Notes under the pieces: generated by a model
The model's database searches: none
The model's input: only the letters and a program-made list of their open reading frames with translations
Told to the model about the DNA's origin: nothing
Position numbers and translations under genes: made by a program
Source: Bacteroidota bacterium
GTDB lineage: Bacteria; Bacteroidota; Bacteroidia; Flavobacteriales; Weeksellaceae
Assembly (NCBI GenBank): GCA_018266965.1
Contig: JAFDZJ010000277.1
Location: forward strand, 1 to 7,716
Direction of reading: 5' to 3'
Length of the DNA stretch: 7,716 nucleotides
Shown: positions 1 through 6,722 of the stretch, one piece after another
How positions within the stretch are numbered: position 1 is the first letter of the stretch
Layout: each line of letters opens with the position of its first letter

Positions 1-1
1 A

Positions 2-1444
2 ACCCTAGAATTATTATTTTGTTTAGCAGAAGAATGTCAATTGGAAGCTGCTACAAAAGCTATGTTCTATGGAGAAAAAATAAACAAAACCGAAGATAGG
101 GCTGTTTTGCATACTGCACTTAGAGATTTTTCGGAGAAAGAGATTTTGGTAAATGGAGAAAACATCAAACCGAAAATAAAAAAAGTATTAGACCAAATGA
201 AAGTCTTCTCGGAAAATATATTACAAGGAAGACACACTGGTTTTAGTGGAAAAAAAATCACAGACATTGTCAATATCGGCATTGGAGGTTCGGATTTGGG
301 TCCGGATATGGTTTGTCAAGCACTGAAACACTACAAAACTAGACTTTCTGTTCATTTTGTTTCCAATGTGGACAGCAATCATATTGCTGAAATTTTGAAA
401 GAATTAAACCCAGAAACAACATTGTTTATTATAGCTTCCAAAACTTTTACTACCCAAGAAACAATGACAAATGCTCTGTCTGCCAAAAAATGGTTTTTGG
501 AAATAGGAAAAAAGGAAGATGTAGCCAAACATTTTGTCGCTTTGTCCACTAATACAGAAGCCGTTTTGGAATTTGGAATTTCAGAAGAAAATATATTCGA
601 ATTTTGGGATTGGGTTGGCGGAAGGTATTCCTTGTGGAGTGCCATTGGTCTTAGTATTTCTTTGGCGATAGGATTCGAAAACTTTCAACAATTATTGAAA
701 GGAGCAAATGAAATAGACCAACATTTTCTAACCGCACCATTAGACCAAAATATCCCAGTTATCATGGCTTTACTAGGGATTTGGTATCGTAATTTTTTTG
801 CTGCAACCAGTTACAACATTGCACCATACTCCCAATATTTAGAAAAATTCCCTGCCTACCTGCAACAATGCGATATGGAAAGCAATGGCAAATCGGTAGA
901 TAGAAATGGGGATTTTGTAGATTATGAAACCGGACCTATTATTTGGGGAACAGCAGGAACCAATGGACAACACGCATTTTTTCAGCTCATTCATCAAGGT
1001 ACAGAACTTATTCCGGTGGATTTTATTGCATTTGCAAAATCATGTAACCCGCTTTCCAACCATCAAGAAAAATTATTGGCAAATTGCCTCGCTCAATCCA
1101 AAGCATTGGCTTTTGGTAAAACGAAAGCAGAAGTATTGGTCGAAGAAAAAAATAATGCAACCCCCAATTTCAAAGTTTTCCAAGGAAATACCCCAAGTCT
1201 TTGTATTATTTTTGATGAGCTATCTCCCTATAATCTAGGACAATTGATAGCACTCTACGAACACAAAATATTTGTACAAGGAGTGATTTGGAATATATAT
1301 AGTTTTGACCAGTTTGGTGTAGAATTAGGAAAAAAAATTGCAACAACTATTTTGGAGAAATTGGAAAATTCAGAAGTTGTATCTTTGCAGGACTCTTCCA
1401 CGGTAGGACTAATGGATTTTGTTAAGAAAAAAGCAAGAAGATAA
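2..1444 (+). CDS. pgi: Glucose-6-phosphate isomerase, 5' end cut by the window
   Basis: Cytoplasmic enzyme that interconverts glucose 6-phosphate and fructose 6-phosphate in glycolysis and gluconeogenesis. The frame is open from base 2, giving 480 visible residues. Bacterial PGI of this type is about 545-550 residues, so some 65-70 N-terminal residues lie upstream. The TTG at 41 is an internal Leu codon, since homologous-looking sequence continues upstream of it. Visible landmarks (numbered from base 2) are the phosphate-binding IGIGGSDLGP at 92-101, TFTTQET at 148-154, the family signature GGRYSLWSAIG at 206-216, and MESNGK at 292-297. By family knowledge the catalytic base is Glu293, with His324 in TNGQH and Lys444 in VELGK completing the active site; all three are present. 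The C-terminus is a lysine/arginine-rich tail ending in TAA. No terminator-like hairpin follows, and folD starts 32 bases later. Identification is firm. Confidence 0.97.
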   Translation, partial: TLELLFCLAEECQLEAATKAMFYGEKINKTEDRAVLHTALRDFSEKEILVNGENIKPKIKKVLDQMKVFSENILQGRHTGFSGKKITDIVNIGIGGSDLGPDMVCQALKHYKTRLSVHFVSNVDSNHIAEILKELNPETTLFIIASKTFTTQETMTNALSAKKWFLEIGKKEDVAKHFVALSTNTEAVLEFGISEENIFEFWDWVGGRYSLWSAIGLSISLAIGFENFQQLLKGANEIDQHFLTAPLDQNIPVIMALLGIWYRNFFAATSYNIAPYSQYLEKFPAYLQQCDMESNGKSVDRNGDFVDYETGPIIWGTAGTNGQHAFFQLIHQGTELIPVDFIAFAKSCNPLSNHQEKLLANCLAQSKALAFGKTKAEVLVEEKNNATPNFKVFQGNTPSLCIIFDELSPYNLGQLIALYEHKIFVQGVIWNIYSFDQFGVELGKKIATTILEKLENSEVVSLQDSSTVGLMDFVKKKARR

Positions 1445-1476
1445 AAGTTAAGAAGTAAAATGTAAAAAGAAAAAAT

Positions 1477-2361
1477 ATGGCTCAGATATTGAACGGATTG
1501 AAAGTTTCCAAAGAAATAAAAGAAGAAATAAAAGAAGAGGTACAAAAAATACTCGAAGGAAAAAGAAGGGCTCCACATTTGGTAGCAATATTGGTTGGAA
1601 ATAATGGAGCAAGCAAAGCGTATGTAAATTCCAAAGTGAAAGATTGTGAAGAGGTAGGTTTTTCATCATCGTTAATAAAATTTCCCGCAACGGTTTCCGA
1701 AGCCGAACTTTTAGAAAAAATTGAAGAGCTTAATAAATCCAAAAAGGTAGATGGCTTTATAGTCCAACTTCCTTTGCCCAAACAAATTGACCAAGAGAAA
1801 ATAATAATGGCTATTGATCCTAGAAAAGATGTAGATGGTTTTCATCCTGAAAATTTTGGGAAAATGGCATTGGAAATGGACACTTTTCTACCTGCAACTC
1901 CATTCGGAATCTTAACACTACTAGAGAGATACAATATAGAAACCAAAGGCAAAGATTGTGTTATCATTGGGAGAAGCCGAATTGTTGGCAGACCTATGAG
2001 TATCTTGATGGGGAGAAAAGATTTTCCTGGAAATTCTACTGTAACTCTTACCCATTCCTATACCGAGCAAATAGAAGAATATACCAAAAAAGCAGACATT
2101 GTAATAACCGCTTTGGGTGATCCTCATTTCTTAAAAGGAAATATGATAAAGGAAGGTGCCGTAATTGTTGATGTAGGAATTACCAGAGTTGATGACAATT
2201 CCGAAAAAGGTTATCATCTTGCAGGAGATGTAGATTTTGATAGTTGTGCCGAAAAAGCAAGTTGGATTACTCCTGTACCTGGTGGAGTAGGTCCTATGAC
2301 TAGAGCTATGTTGATGAAAAATACACTCATCGCCTACAAAACTTCTAAATACAACGACTAA
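1477..2361 (+). CDS. folD: Bifunctional methylenetetrahydrofolate dehydrogenase/methenyltetrahydrofolate cyclohydrolase
   Basis: Cytoplasmic FolD of 294 residues, normal length. It oxidises 5,10-methylene-THF to 5,10-methenyl-THF with NAD(P) and hydrolyses that to 10-formyl-THF, supplying purine and formyl-Met synthesis. The N-terminal catalytic domain has Tyr49 and Lys53 in AYVNSKVKDC, matching the family's active-site Tyr/Lys pair, then VQLPLP (97-102) and KDVDGF (117-122) with the folate-contacting Gln98 and Asp120. The nucleotide-binding domain has GRSRIVGRPM (165-174). The C-terminal signature PGGVGPMTRAML is at 268-279. The ATG at 1477 starts the canonical MAQIL opening and is preceded by an A-rich leader (1461-1476) rather than a Shine-Dalgarno sequence, as is usual in Bacteroidota. 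The stop lies six bases before queE, so the two are probably translated from one message. Confidence 0.97.
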   Translation: MAQILNGLKVSKEIKEEIKEEVQKILEGKRRAPHLVAILVGNNGASKAYVNSKVKDCEEVGFSSSLIKFPATVSEAELLEKIEELNKSKKVDGFIVQLPLPKQIDQEKIIMAIDPRKDVDGFHPENFGKMALEMDTFLPATPFGILTLLERYNIETKGKDCVIIGRSRIVGRPMSILMGRKDFPGNSTVTLTHSYTEQIEEYTKKADIVITALGDPHFLKGNMIKEGAVIVDVGITRVDDNSEKGYHLAGDVDFDSCAEKASWITPVPGGVGPMTRAMLMKNTLIAYKTSKYND

Positions 2362-2367
2362 TTTGGG

Positions 2368-2997
2368 ATGACAAAAGAACAAGAAATATTATTGGAACAA
2401 GGTAAAATGCTCCCTATCATGGAGCATTTTTATACCATACAAGGAGAGGGTGCTCATACTGGAAAAGCTGCCTACTTCATAAGAGTTGGTGGTTGCGATG
2501 TCGGTTGTCATTGGTGCGATGTGAAAGAAAGTTGGAATCCCAATTTGCACCCTTTGGTAGATGCAGAAGAAATTGCAACAACCGCAGCAAAACATTGCAA
2601 AACCATAGTACTTACAGGAGGAGAGCCTCTTTCTTACAATTTGGATTTTATAACTTCTAAATTAAAAGAATTGGGTTGCACTATCCACATAGAAACTTCC
2701 GGAGCCTATCCCCTTTCCGGACAACTGGATTGGATAACCCTTTCTCCTAAAAAAACTAAATTACCACTGGAAGAAATTTATAAAAAAGCTCATGAGTTGA
2801 AAATGATAATCTTCAACTCCCACGATTTTATATTTTCCGAAGAACAGGCTGCCAAAGTAAATCCGAATTGCAAACTATACTTGCAAAGCGAATGGAGCAA
2901 AAGAGTGGAAAATTATCCGAAAATTACAGACTTTATCCTACAAAACCCGGAGTGGCAAATCTCTGTACAAACCCATAAATATCTCAATATTCCATAA
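2368..2997 (+). CDS. queE: 7-carboxy-7-deazaguanine synthase, radical SAM
   Basis: QueE converts 6-carboxy-5,6,7,8-tetrahydropterin to 7-carboxy-7-deazaguanine, the step that builds the deazapurine ring of queuosine (preQ0/preQ1 pathway). It is a cytoplasmic SAM-dependent Fe-S enzyme. The 209 residues include FYTIQGEG (21-28), the three cluster cysteines Cys43, Cys47 and Cys50 in a CxxxCxxC motif, the SAM-binding GGEP (84-87), and the typical C-terminal QTHKYLNIP. The start at 2368 is chosen because it follows the folD stop by six bases and gives the short acidic lead-in usual before the IQGEG motif; Met14 and Met18 are possible but less likely starts. No other queuosine gene is in view, so the remaining pathway genes must lie elsewhere. 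An unusual perfect hairpin lies within codons 13-21 and is listed separately. Confidence 0.95.
   Translation: MTKEQEILLEQGKMLPIMEHFYTIQGEGAHTGKAAYFIRVGGCDVGCHWCDVKESWNPNLHPLVDAEEIATTAAKHCKTIVLTGGEPLSYNLDFITSKLKELGCTIHIETSGAYPLSGQLDWITLSPKKTKLPLEEIYKKAHELKMIIFNSHDFIFSEEQAAKVNPNCKLYLQSEWSKRVENYPKITDFILQNPEWQISVQTHKYLNIP
2404..2430 (+). other. Perfect 10-bp inverted repeat inside the queE 5' coding region
   Basis: AAAATGCTCC (2404-2413) and GGAGCATTTT (2421-2430) are exact reverse complements around a 7-base loop. The 3' arm is followed by T-A-T, so the RNA would read as a short GC core with an A-tract before it and a U-run after it, the form of a small intrinsic terminator or attenuator. It begins 43 bases after the folD stop codon and covers queE codons 13-21. 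The structure is directly visible; a regulatory role is inference, and chance in an AT-rich coding sequence is possible. Confidence 0.4.
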
Positions 2998-3040
2998 ACC
3001 AGACAATAGTATAGCTTAAGAAATACATTTTCCAAATCAA

Positions 3041-4408
3041 ATGCAAAGATTACGATACTCCAAATATTTGAAGGTAATAGTGGTACTACTAGATATAGTG
3101 GTAATGGTTGCTGTATTTTCGTATTTCTTTTTGCAAAAAAAAATTCCTGGAGATTCTACAGAGCAAAACTTGTTTACCGTAGTGTTACTCGCATTGTTTT
3201 GGGTATTACTAAGCAGTAGAACAAAATTGTACAACATATCGAGAAATCTTACTTATACGGTCTATCTCGAACGATATTTCAGTCAAATGTTAATTTTTCT
3301 TTTCGGTATAATTTTATTGGGGAAAGTCAGCAACAATGAATTTATAAAATCCGAAAGGTTTCTGATGATTTTTGTATTATTTCTCGTTTTATTGATAGTA
3401 AAAAGTTTTATTTTCTTTTTATTAAAATCTTTTAGAACCTTTGGTGGAAACTTTAGGAACATTATGTTTTTCAATGACAACACTTCTGCAACTATCATAT
3501 TAGAAGATGTATTGACACAAAGAAAAGATTATGGATTTAGAATTTTCAAATACAATAACTCCGAGAATGATATTGAAGGGATAAAAACATTTTGGAAAGA
3601 AAATTCCATACACACATTGTTCCTTAACTCCGAGAACTCCGGTCTGGACAAGGATACAGAAGAAAAGATATTTGCAGAAGCAGAAATTGCCAAGGTAAAA
3701 ATAGTATTGATACCTAGTATTATACAGGATCATTATTTCAAATACGACCTCAACTATATAGCATCGCAACCTGTACTAACCCCAACACATTTCCCATTGG
3801 AAAGCAATATTAATTATTTAATAAAAAGACTTTTTGATATTGTTTTTTCTGTTTTGGTATTAGTAACAATCTGCTCTTGGTTATTTCCAATTATTGGCAT
3901 TATCATAAAATTAACAAGCAAAGGACCTATTTTTTTCAAACAAAAAAGATATGGATATCATGATGAAATTTTTCATTGTCTTAAATTTCGTACCATGGTT
4001 GTTAATGACGAATCTTCTACCAAAACCACTTTGGAAAATGACGAAAGAATAACAAGAGTCGGACGATTTTTAAGAAAAACAAGTTTAGATGAGTTACCAC
4101 AATTCATCAATGTATTATTTGGTACAATGTCCGTAGTTGGACCTCGACCTCACATGTTGTTGGTAGATAACAAGTACAAACCTATTATTGGTAGATACAC
4201 TGTCCGTAGCCTAGTAAAACCTGGGATTACCGGACTTGCACAAGTTAGTGGATACCGTGGCGACAAAGAAATGAACATGGAAATCGAAATGCAGAAAAGG
4301 ATTTTGGCAGATGCTTTTTATGTAAAAAATTGGACTATCATATTAGATGGTATATTAATTCTGAAAACCATTTTTTTAATTATTTTTGGAGACAAAAATG
4401 CAAAATAA
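3041..4408 (+). CDS. Polyprenyl-phosphate sugar-1-phosphate transferase (WbaP/WcaJ-like)
   Basis: Inner-membrane enzyme of 455 residues expected to move a sugar 1-phosphate from a nucleotide sugar onto undecaprenyl phosphate, the first step of capsule, exopolysaccharide or O-antigen repeat-unit assembly. The N-terminal half has four hydrophobic segments (about 9-31, 44-58, 80-95, 106-129), then a soluble domain (about 138-250), then the conserved bacterial sugar transferase domain from about 260. That domain opens with KRLFDIVFS and a membrane-embedded helix (267-289), followed by KFRTM (315-319), the catalytic Asp350-Glu351 pair in SLDELPQF, VGPRPH (366-371) and KPGITGLAQVSGYRG (393-407). 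All family hallmarks of the catalytic core are intact. The soluble domain sits where CoA_binding_3-type Rossmann domains occur but lacks an obvious glycine-rich loop. The sugar cannot be told from sequence. An A9 run lies at codons 32-35. The 43-base gap before it shows no convincing promoter, and the next gene follows after 12 bases. Confidence 0.9.
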   Translation: MQRLRYSKYLKVIVVLLDIVVMVAVFSYFFLQKKIPGDSTEQNLFTVVLLALFWVLLSSRTKLYNISRNLTYTVYLERYFSQMLIFLFGIILLGKVSNNEFIKSERFLMIFVLFLVLLIVKSFIFFLLKSFRTFGGNFRNIMFFNDNTSATIILEDVLTQRKDYGFRIFKYNNSENDIEGIKTFWKENSIHTLFLNSENSGLDKDTEEKIFAEAEIAKVKIVLIPSIIQDHYFKYDLNYIASQPVLTPTHFPLESNINYLIKRLFDIVFSVLVLVTICSWLFPIIGIIIKLTSKGPIFFKQKRYGYHDEIFHCLKFRTMVVNDESSTKTTLENDERITRVGRFLRKTSLDELPQFINVLFGTMSVVGPRPHMLLVDNKYKPIIGRYTVRSLVKPGITGLAQVSGYRGDKEMNMEIEMQKRILADAFYVKNWTIILDGILILKTIFLIIFGDKNAK

Positions 4409-4420
4409 AACATTATAATT

Positions 4421-5173
4421 ATGTTGAAAATACTCTTTACGAGAATTGGCGAATATTTTATGCTTCTAGGAAAAGTCATACAGAAACCCCAGAAGTCCTC
4501 CGTTTTTTTTAAAAATCTCATGCGGGAAATTTATGATTTGGGGGTTAATTCCTTTGGATTAGTTATTTTTACTTCTATCTTTATTGGTGCTGTAATCGCT
4601 ATCCAAATGTACAACAATTTCCAAACGGCAACCATTCCTATACCCATAGTATTTGTAGGATTTGCAACCAAAGCCGTATTGATTTTGGAATTTTCACCCA
4701 CCATTATCTCCTTAATCTTGGCAGGGAAAGTCGGTTCCTATATTGCTTCCAGTATTGGAACCATGAGAGTTACAGAACAAATAGATGCTCTTGATATTAT
4801 GGGGGTAAATTCTCCTAACTATCTTATCTTTCCAAAAATTATTGCTAGTCTTATTTTCAACCCTTTACTTATTGCTATTAGTATTGTATTTGGAATTTGG
4901 GGTGGTTATCTAGCTGGGATAATTACGGATAATTGGACAACTAATGATTATATCATAGGTATCCAAAGATTTATGCCAATGTTATTTTTTTATTATGCTT
5001 TTTTGAAAACTTTTGTTTTTGCTTTTCTAATTGCTACAATTCCTGCTTATTTTGGTTATTTCGTAAAAGGTGGTTCTTTGGAAGTAGGTAGAGCAAGTAC
5101 ACAAGCTGTGGTTTGGACAATGATTTCCATAATTATTTCCGAACTTATACTAACCCAAATGATATTGAGCTAA
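4421..5173 (+). CDS. mlaE: MlaE-family ABC transporter permease
   Basis: Inner-membrane permease of 250 residues of the MlaE/TTG2B type, which together with an MlaF ATPase moves phospholipid between the inner and outer membranes in Gram-negative bacteria. The family core is at about 89-142: LEFSP, then AGKVGSYIASSIGTMRVTEQ (101-120), then IDALDIMGVNSP. The C-terminal GGSLEVGRASTQAVV (217-231) is also typical. Hydrophobic segments lie at about 45-62, 73-100, 140-168, 186-212 and 230-249, after an amphipathic N-terminus. The start follows the sugar transferase stop by 12 bases. The stop overlaps the ATPase start by one base in TAATG, suggesting translational coupling and a joint complex. A T8-A5 run occurs at 4503-4515. 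The family call is secure; the mla symbol assumes the lipid substrate known from Escherichia coli. Confidence 0.93.
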   Translation: MLKILFTRIGEYFMLLGKVIQKPQKSSVFFKNLMREIYDLGVNSFGLVIFTSIFIGAVIAIQMYNNFQTATIPIPIVFVGFATKAVLILEFSPTIISLILAGKVGSYIASSIGTMRVTEQIDALDIMGVNSPNYLIFPKIIASLIFNPLLIAISIVFGIWGGYLAGIITDNWTTNDYIIGIQRFMPMLFFYYAFLKTFVFAFLIATIPAYFGYFVKGGSLEVGRASTQAVVWTMISIIISELILTQMILS

Positions 5174-5973
5174 TGATTGAAGTAAAAAATTTAAGAAAAA
5201 AATTCGACGAAACCGAAGTACTAAAAGGAGTTTCTACGGTATTGGAAAAAGGAAAAGTCAACCTTATTATTGGGCAAAGTGGTTCGGGGAAAACTGTTTT
5301 CCTAAAATCTCTGCTCAATGTATATTTGCCTACCAGTGGCGAAATTCTATTTGATGGTAAAGATATTAATAAAATGAACAGAGAGGAAAAGCAGCAACTT
5401 CGCTCGGAGATAGGCACTCTTTTCCAAGGTTCGGCATTGTTCGACTCTATGACAGTACAAGAAAATATCATGTTCCCGTTGGATATGTTTACCAACCTTA
5501 CCTATACCGAAAAAAGAAAAAGAGTACAAGAAGTTATTGCTAGGGTACACCTAGAAAATGCGGATAAAAAATATCCTTCCGAAATCTCAGGAGGTATGCA
5601 AAAAAGAGTTGCCATTGCAAGAGCAATTGTCAACAATCCAAAATATTTGTTTTGTGACGAACCCAACTCTGGATTGGATCCATACACCTCCAACATTATT
5701 GATGATTTGCTGTTGGAAATTACCAAAGAGTACAACACAACAACCATCATCAACACCCATGATATGAATTCGGTAATGACCATAGGTGAGAAAATCATCT
5801 ATTTGAGAAAAGGCATCAAAGAGTGGGAAGGAAACAAGGATATATTGATTTCTGCAAACAATCAATACTTGATAGATTTTGTTTATTCTTCCGAATTGTT
5901 CAAAGAATTAAGAAAATATTTGATAGCGACCAACCAAACTTCTATTGAAAACATAATCACAAAAGATGAATAA
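5173..5973 (+). CDS. mlaF: MlaF-family ABC transporter ATP-binding protein
   Basis: Cytoplasmic ATPase of 266 residues that should power the MlaE-type permease encoded just upstream. Motifs in order are Walker A GQSGSGKT (34-41), the Q-loop in LFQGSALFDSMTV with Gln85, the signature SGGMQKR (139-145), Walker B YLFCDEP with Asp162 and Glu163, GLDP (167-170), and the switch His196 in NTHDM. The Q-loop sequence is characteristic of the MlaF subgroup. The start at 5173 (ATG sharing its A with the permease stop) is preferred over an in-frame ATG at 5113, which would add 20 residues encoded within mlaE and unlike an ABC N-terminus; from 5173 the protein opens with the usual MIEVKNLRKKF. A tail of about 50 residues follows the ATPase core. 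In E. coli the MlaF C-terminus contacts the STAS protein MlaB, but no MlaB gene is present here. All catalytic residues are intact. Confidence 0.95.
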   Translation: MIEVKNLRKKFDETEVLKGVSTVLEKGKVNLIIGQSGSGKTVFLKSLLNVYLPTSGEILFDGKDINKMNREEKQQLRSEIGTLFQGSALFDSMTVQENIMFPLDMFTNLTYTEKRKRVQEVIARVHLENADKKYPSEISGGMQKRVAIARAIVNNPKYLFCDEPNSGLDPYTSNIIDDLLLEITKEYNTTTIINTHDMNSVMTIGEKIIYLRKGIKEWEGNKDILISANNQYLIDFVYSSELFKELRKYLIATNQTSIENIITKDE

Positions 5974-6003
5974 AAATATTTTTTAATTAAAAATTAATAA
6001 TTA

Positions 6004-6627
6004 ATGAAAAAAGTATTTTTAGCAGTAAGTATTATTGTACTTAATAGTCTTTCTGCACAAACACAATTGTCGGTAAAAGCACATTTGATAGTGCCTACTT
6101 CTTCATCCAATTGGAGCGATATCAACAAGGCTATGCTTACCACCTATTCCGAGAGTGGGAAAAATAGTATGGGATATAACATTGGACTTTCTGCAAAAAC
6201 AAAACTTCCAGGCAATAGTTTTTTCTTGATGCCAGAAGTCTATTACACAGAATATAAAAATGAATTTGTAGAACCTTCCTACAACACAAATTTAGTAGCC
6301 AATACCAAAAGGATAGATGTTCCGGTATTACTAGGAGCAAATATATTTGAAAATTATTTTAGTGTTTTTGTTGGACCTATTGCACACATCAACCTGAAAT
6401 CCAATGATACTTTTAATGATATTGTTATTTCCAAAAATAATACTCAATTTAATTTAGGATATCAAATAGGTGCAGAAATATCTATTGAAAAAATCATTAT
6501 CAGTGGAAGATACGAAGGTTCCTTCTCCAAAGACGATAGGCAGTTCATCAATAATAGCACCGGAACAGAAATTAACTATACCAATTCCCAGAATGTTTTG
6601 TATCTTGGTTTGGGATATATTTTTTAG
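6004..6627 (+). CDS. Small outer-membrane beta-barrel protein, function unknown
   Basis: Predicted outer-membrane protein of 207 residues. It starts with a signal peptide (MKK, hydrophobic 4-16, likely cut near LSA-Q at 18/19). The rest alternates polar and hydrophobic residues in about eight to ten possible strands, for example around 56-67, 72-85, 102-113, 118-131, 148-160, 162-172 and 198-207. RIDVPVLLGA (103-112) and FVGP (122-125) resemble the strand pattern of the flavobacterial outer-membrane beta-barrel families related to PF13568. The protein ends in Phe after LYLGLGYI, the kind of C-terminal strand recognised by the BAM complex. It starts 30 bases after mlaF, in a leader of repeated ATTAA-like sequence, and is the last gene before the terminator. 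It may be co-expressed with the lipid transporter; a shared job is only inferred. No ligand or enzyme function can be assigned. Confidence 0.8.
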   Translation: MKKVFLAVSIIVLNSLSAQTQLSVKAHLIVPTSSSNWSDINKAMLTTYSESGKNSMGYNIGLSAKTKLPGNSFFLMPEVYYTEYKNEFVEPSYNTNLVANTKRIDVPVLLGANIFENYFSVFVGPIAHINLKSNDTFNDIVISKNNTQFNLGYQIGAEISIEKIIISGRYEGSFSKDDRQFINNSTGTEINYTNSQNVLYLGLGYIF

Positions 6628-6667
6628 TTGATTATTGCTAACCAGAAGCTTTTTGTAACAGAAAATA

Positions 6668-6701
6668 AAAAACACTTTCCAAAATTCAGGAAAGTGTTTT
6701 T
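6668..6701. terminator. Bidirectional intrinsic terminator between converging genes
   Basis: A perfect 13-bp inverted repeat, AAAAACACTTTCC (6668-6680) and GGAAAGTGTTTTT (6689-6701), around an 8-base loop. Read on the + strand it ends in T5 and lies 40 bases after the stop of the beta-barrel gene. Read on the - strand it also ends in a T-run and lies about 20 bases after the stop of the lamin-tail-domain gene. It therefore can end transcripts from both convergent genes. The structure is directly visible; activity is inferred. Confidence 0.88.
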
Positions 6702-6722
6702 AACTTTATAAATTAGTATTAT

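Noticed and set aside
924..1238. A 104-codon + strand frame overlapping pgi
   Set aside because: It lies in another frame inside well-conserved pgi sequence, including the catalytic Glu and His region, and its translation shows no domain.
3024..3031. TACATTTT before the sugar transferase as a -7 promoter element
   Set aside because: It lacks the final G of TAnnTTTG, has no TTTG at -33, and is only nine bases from the start codon.
5145..5798. Two antisense frames of 116 and 98 codons opposite mlaF
   Set aside because: They lie wholly opposite a strongly supported ABC ATPase gene, have no recognisable domains, and look like by-products of its codon use.
5977..5984. TATTTTTT between mlaF and the barrel gene as a -7 promoter element
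   Set aside because: It lacks the final G, has no upstream TTTG at a fitting distance, and occurs in a stretch that is almost all A and T.
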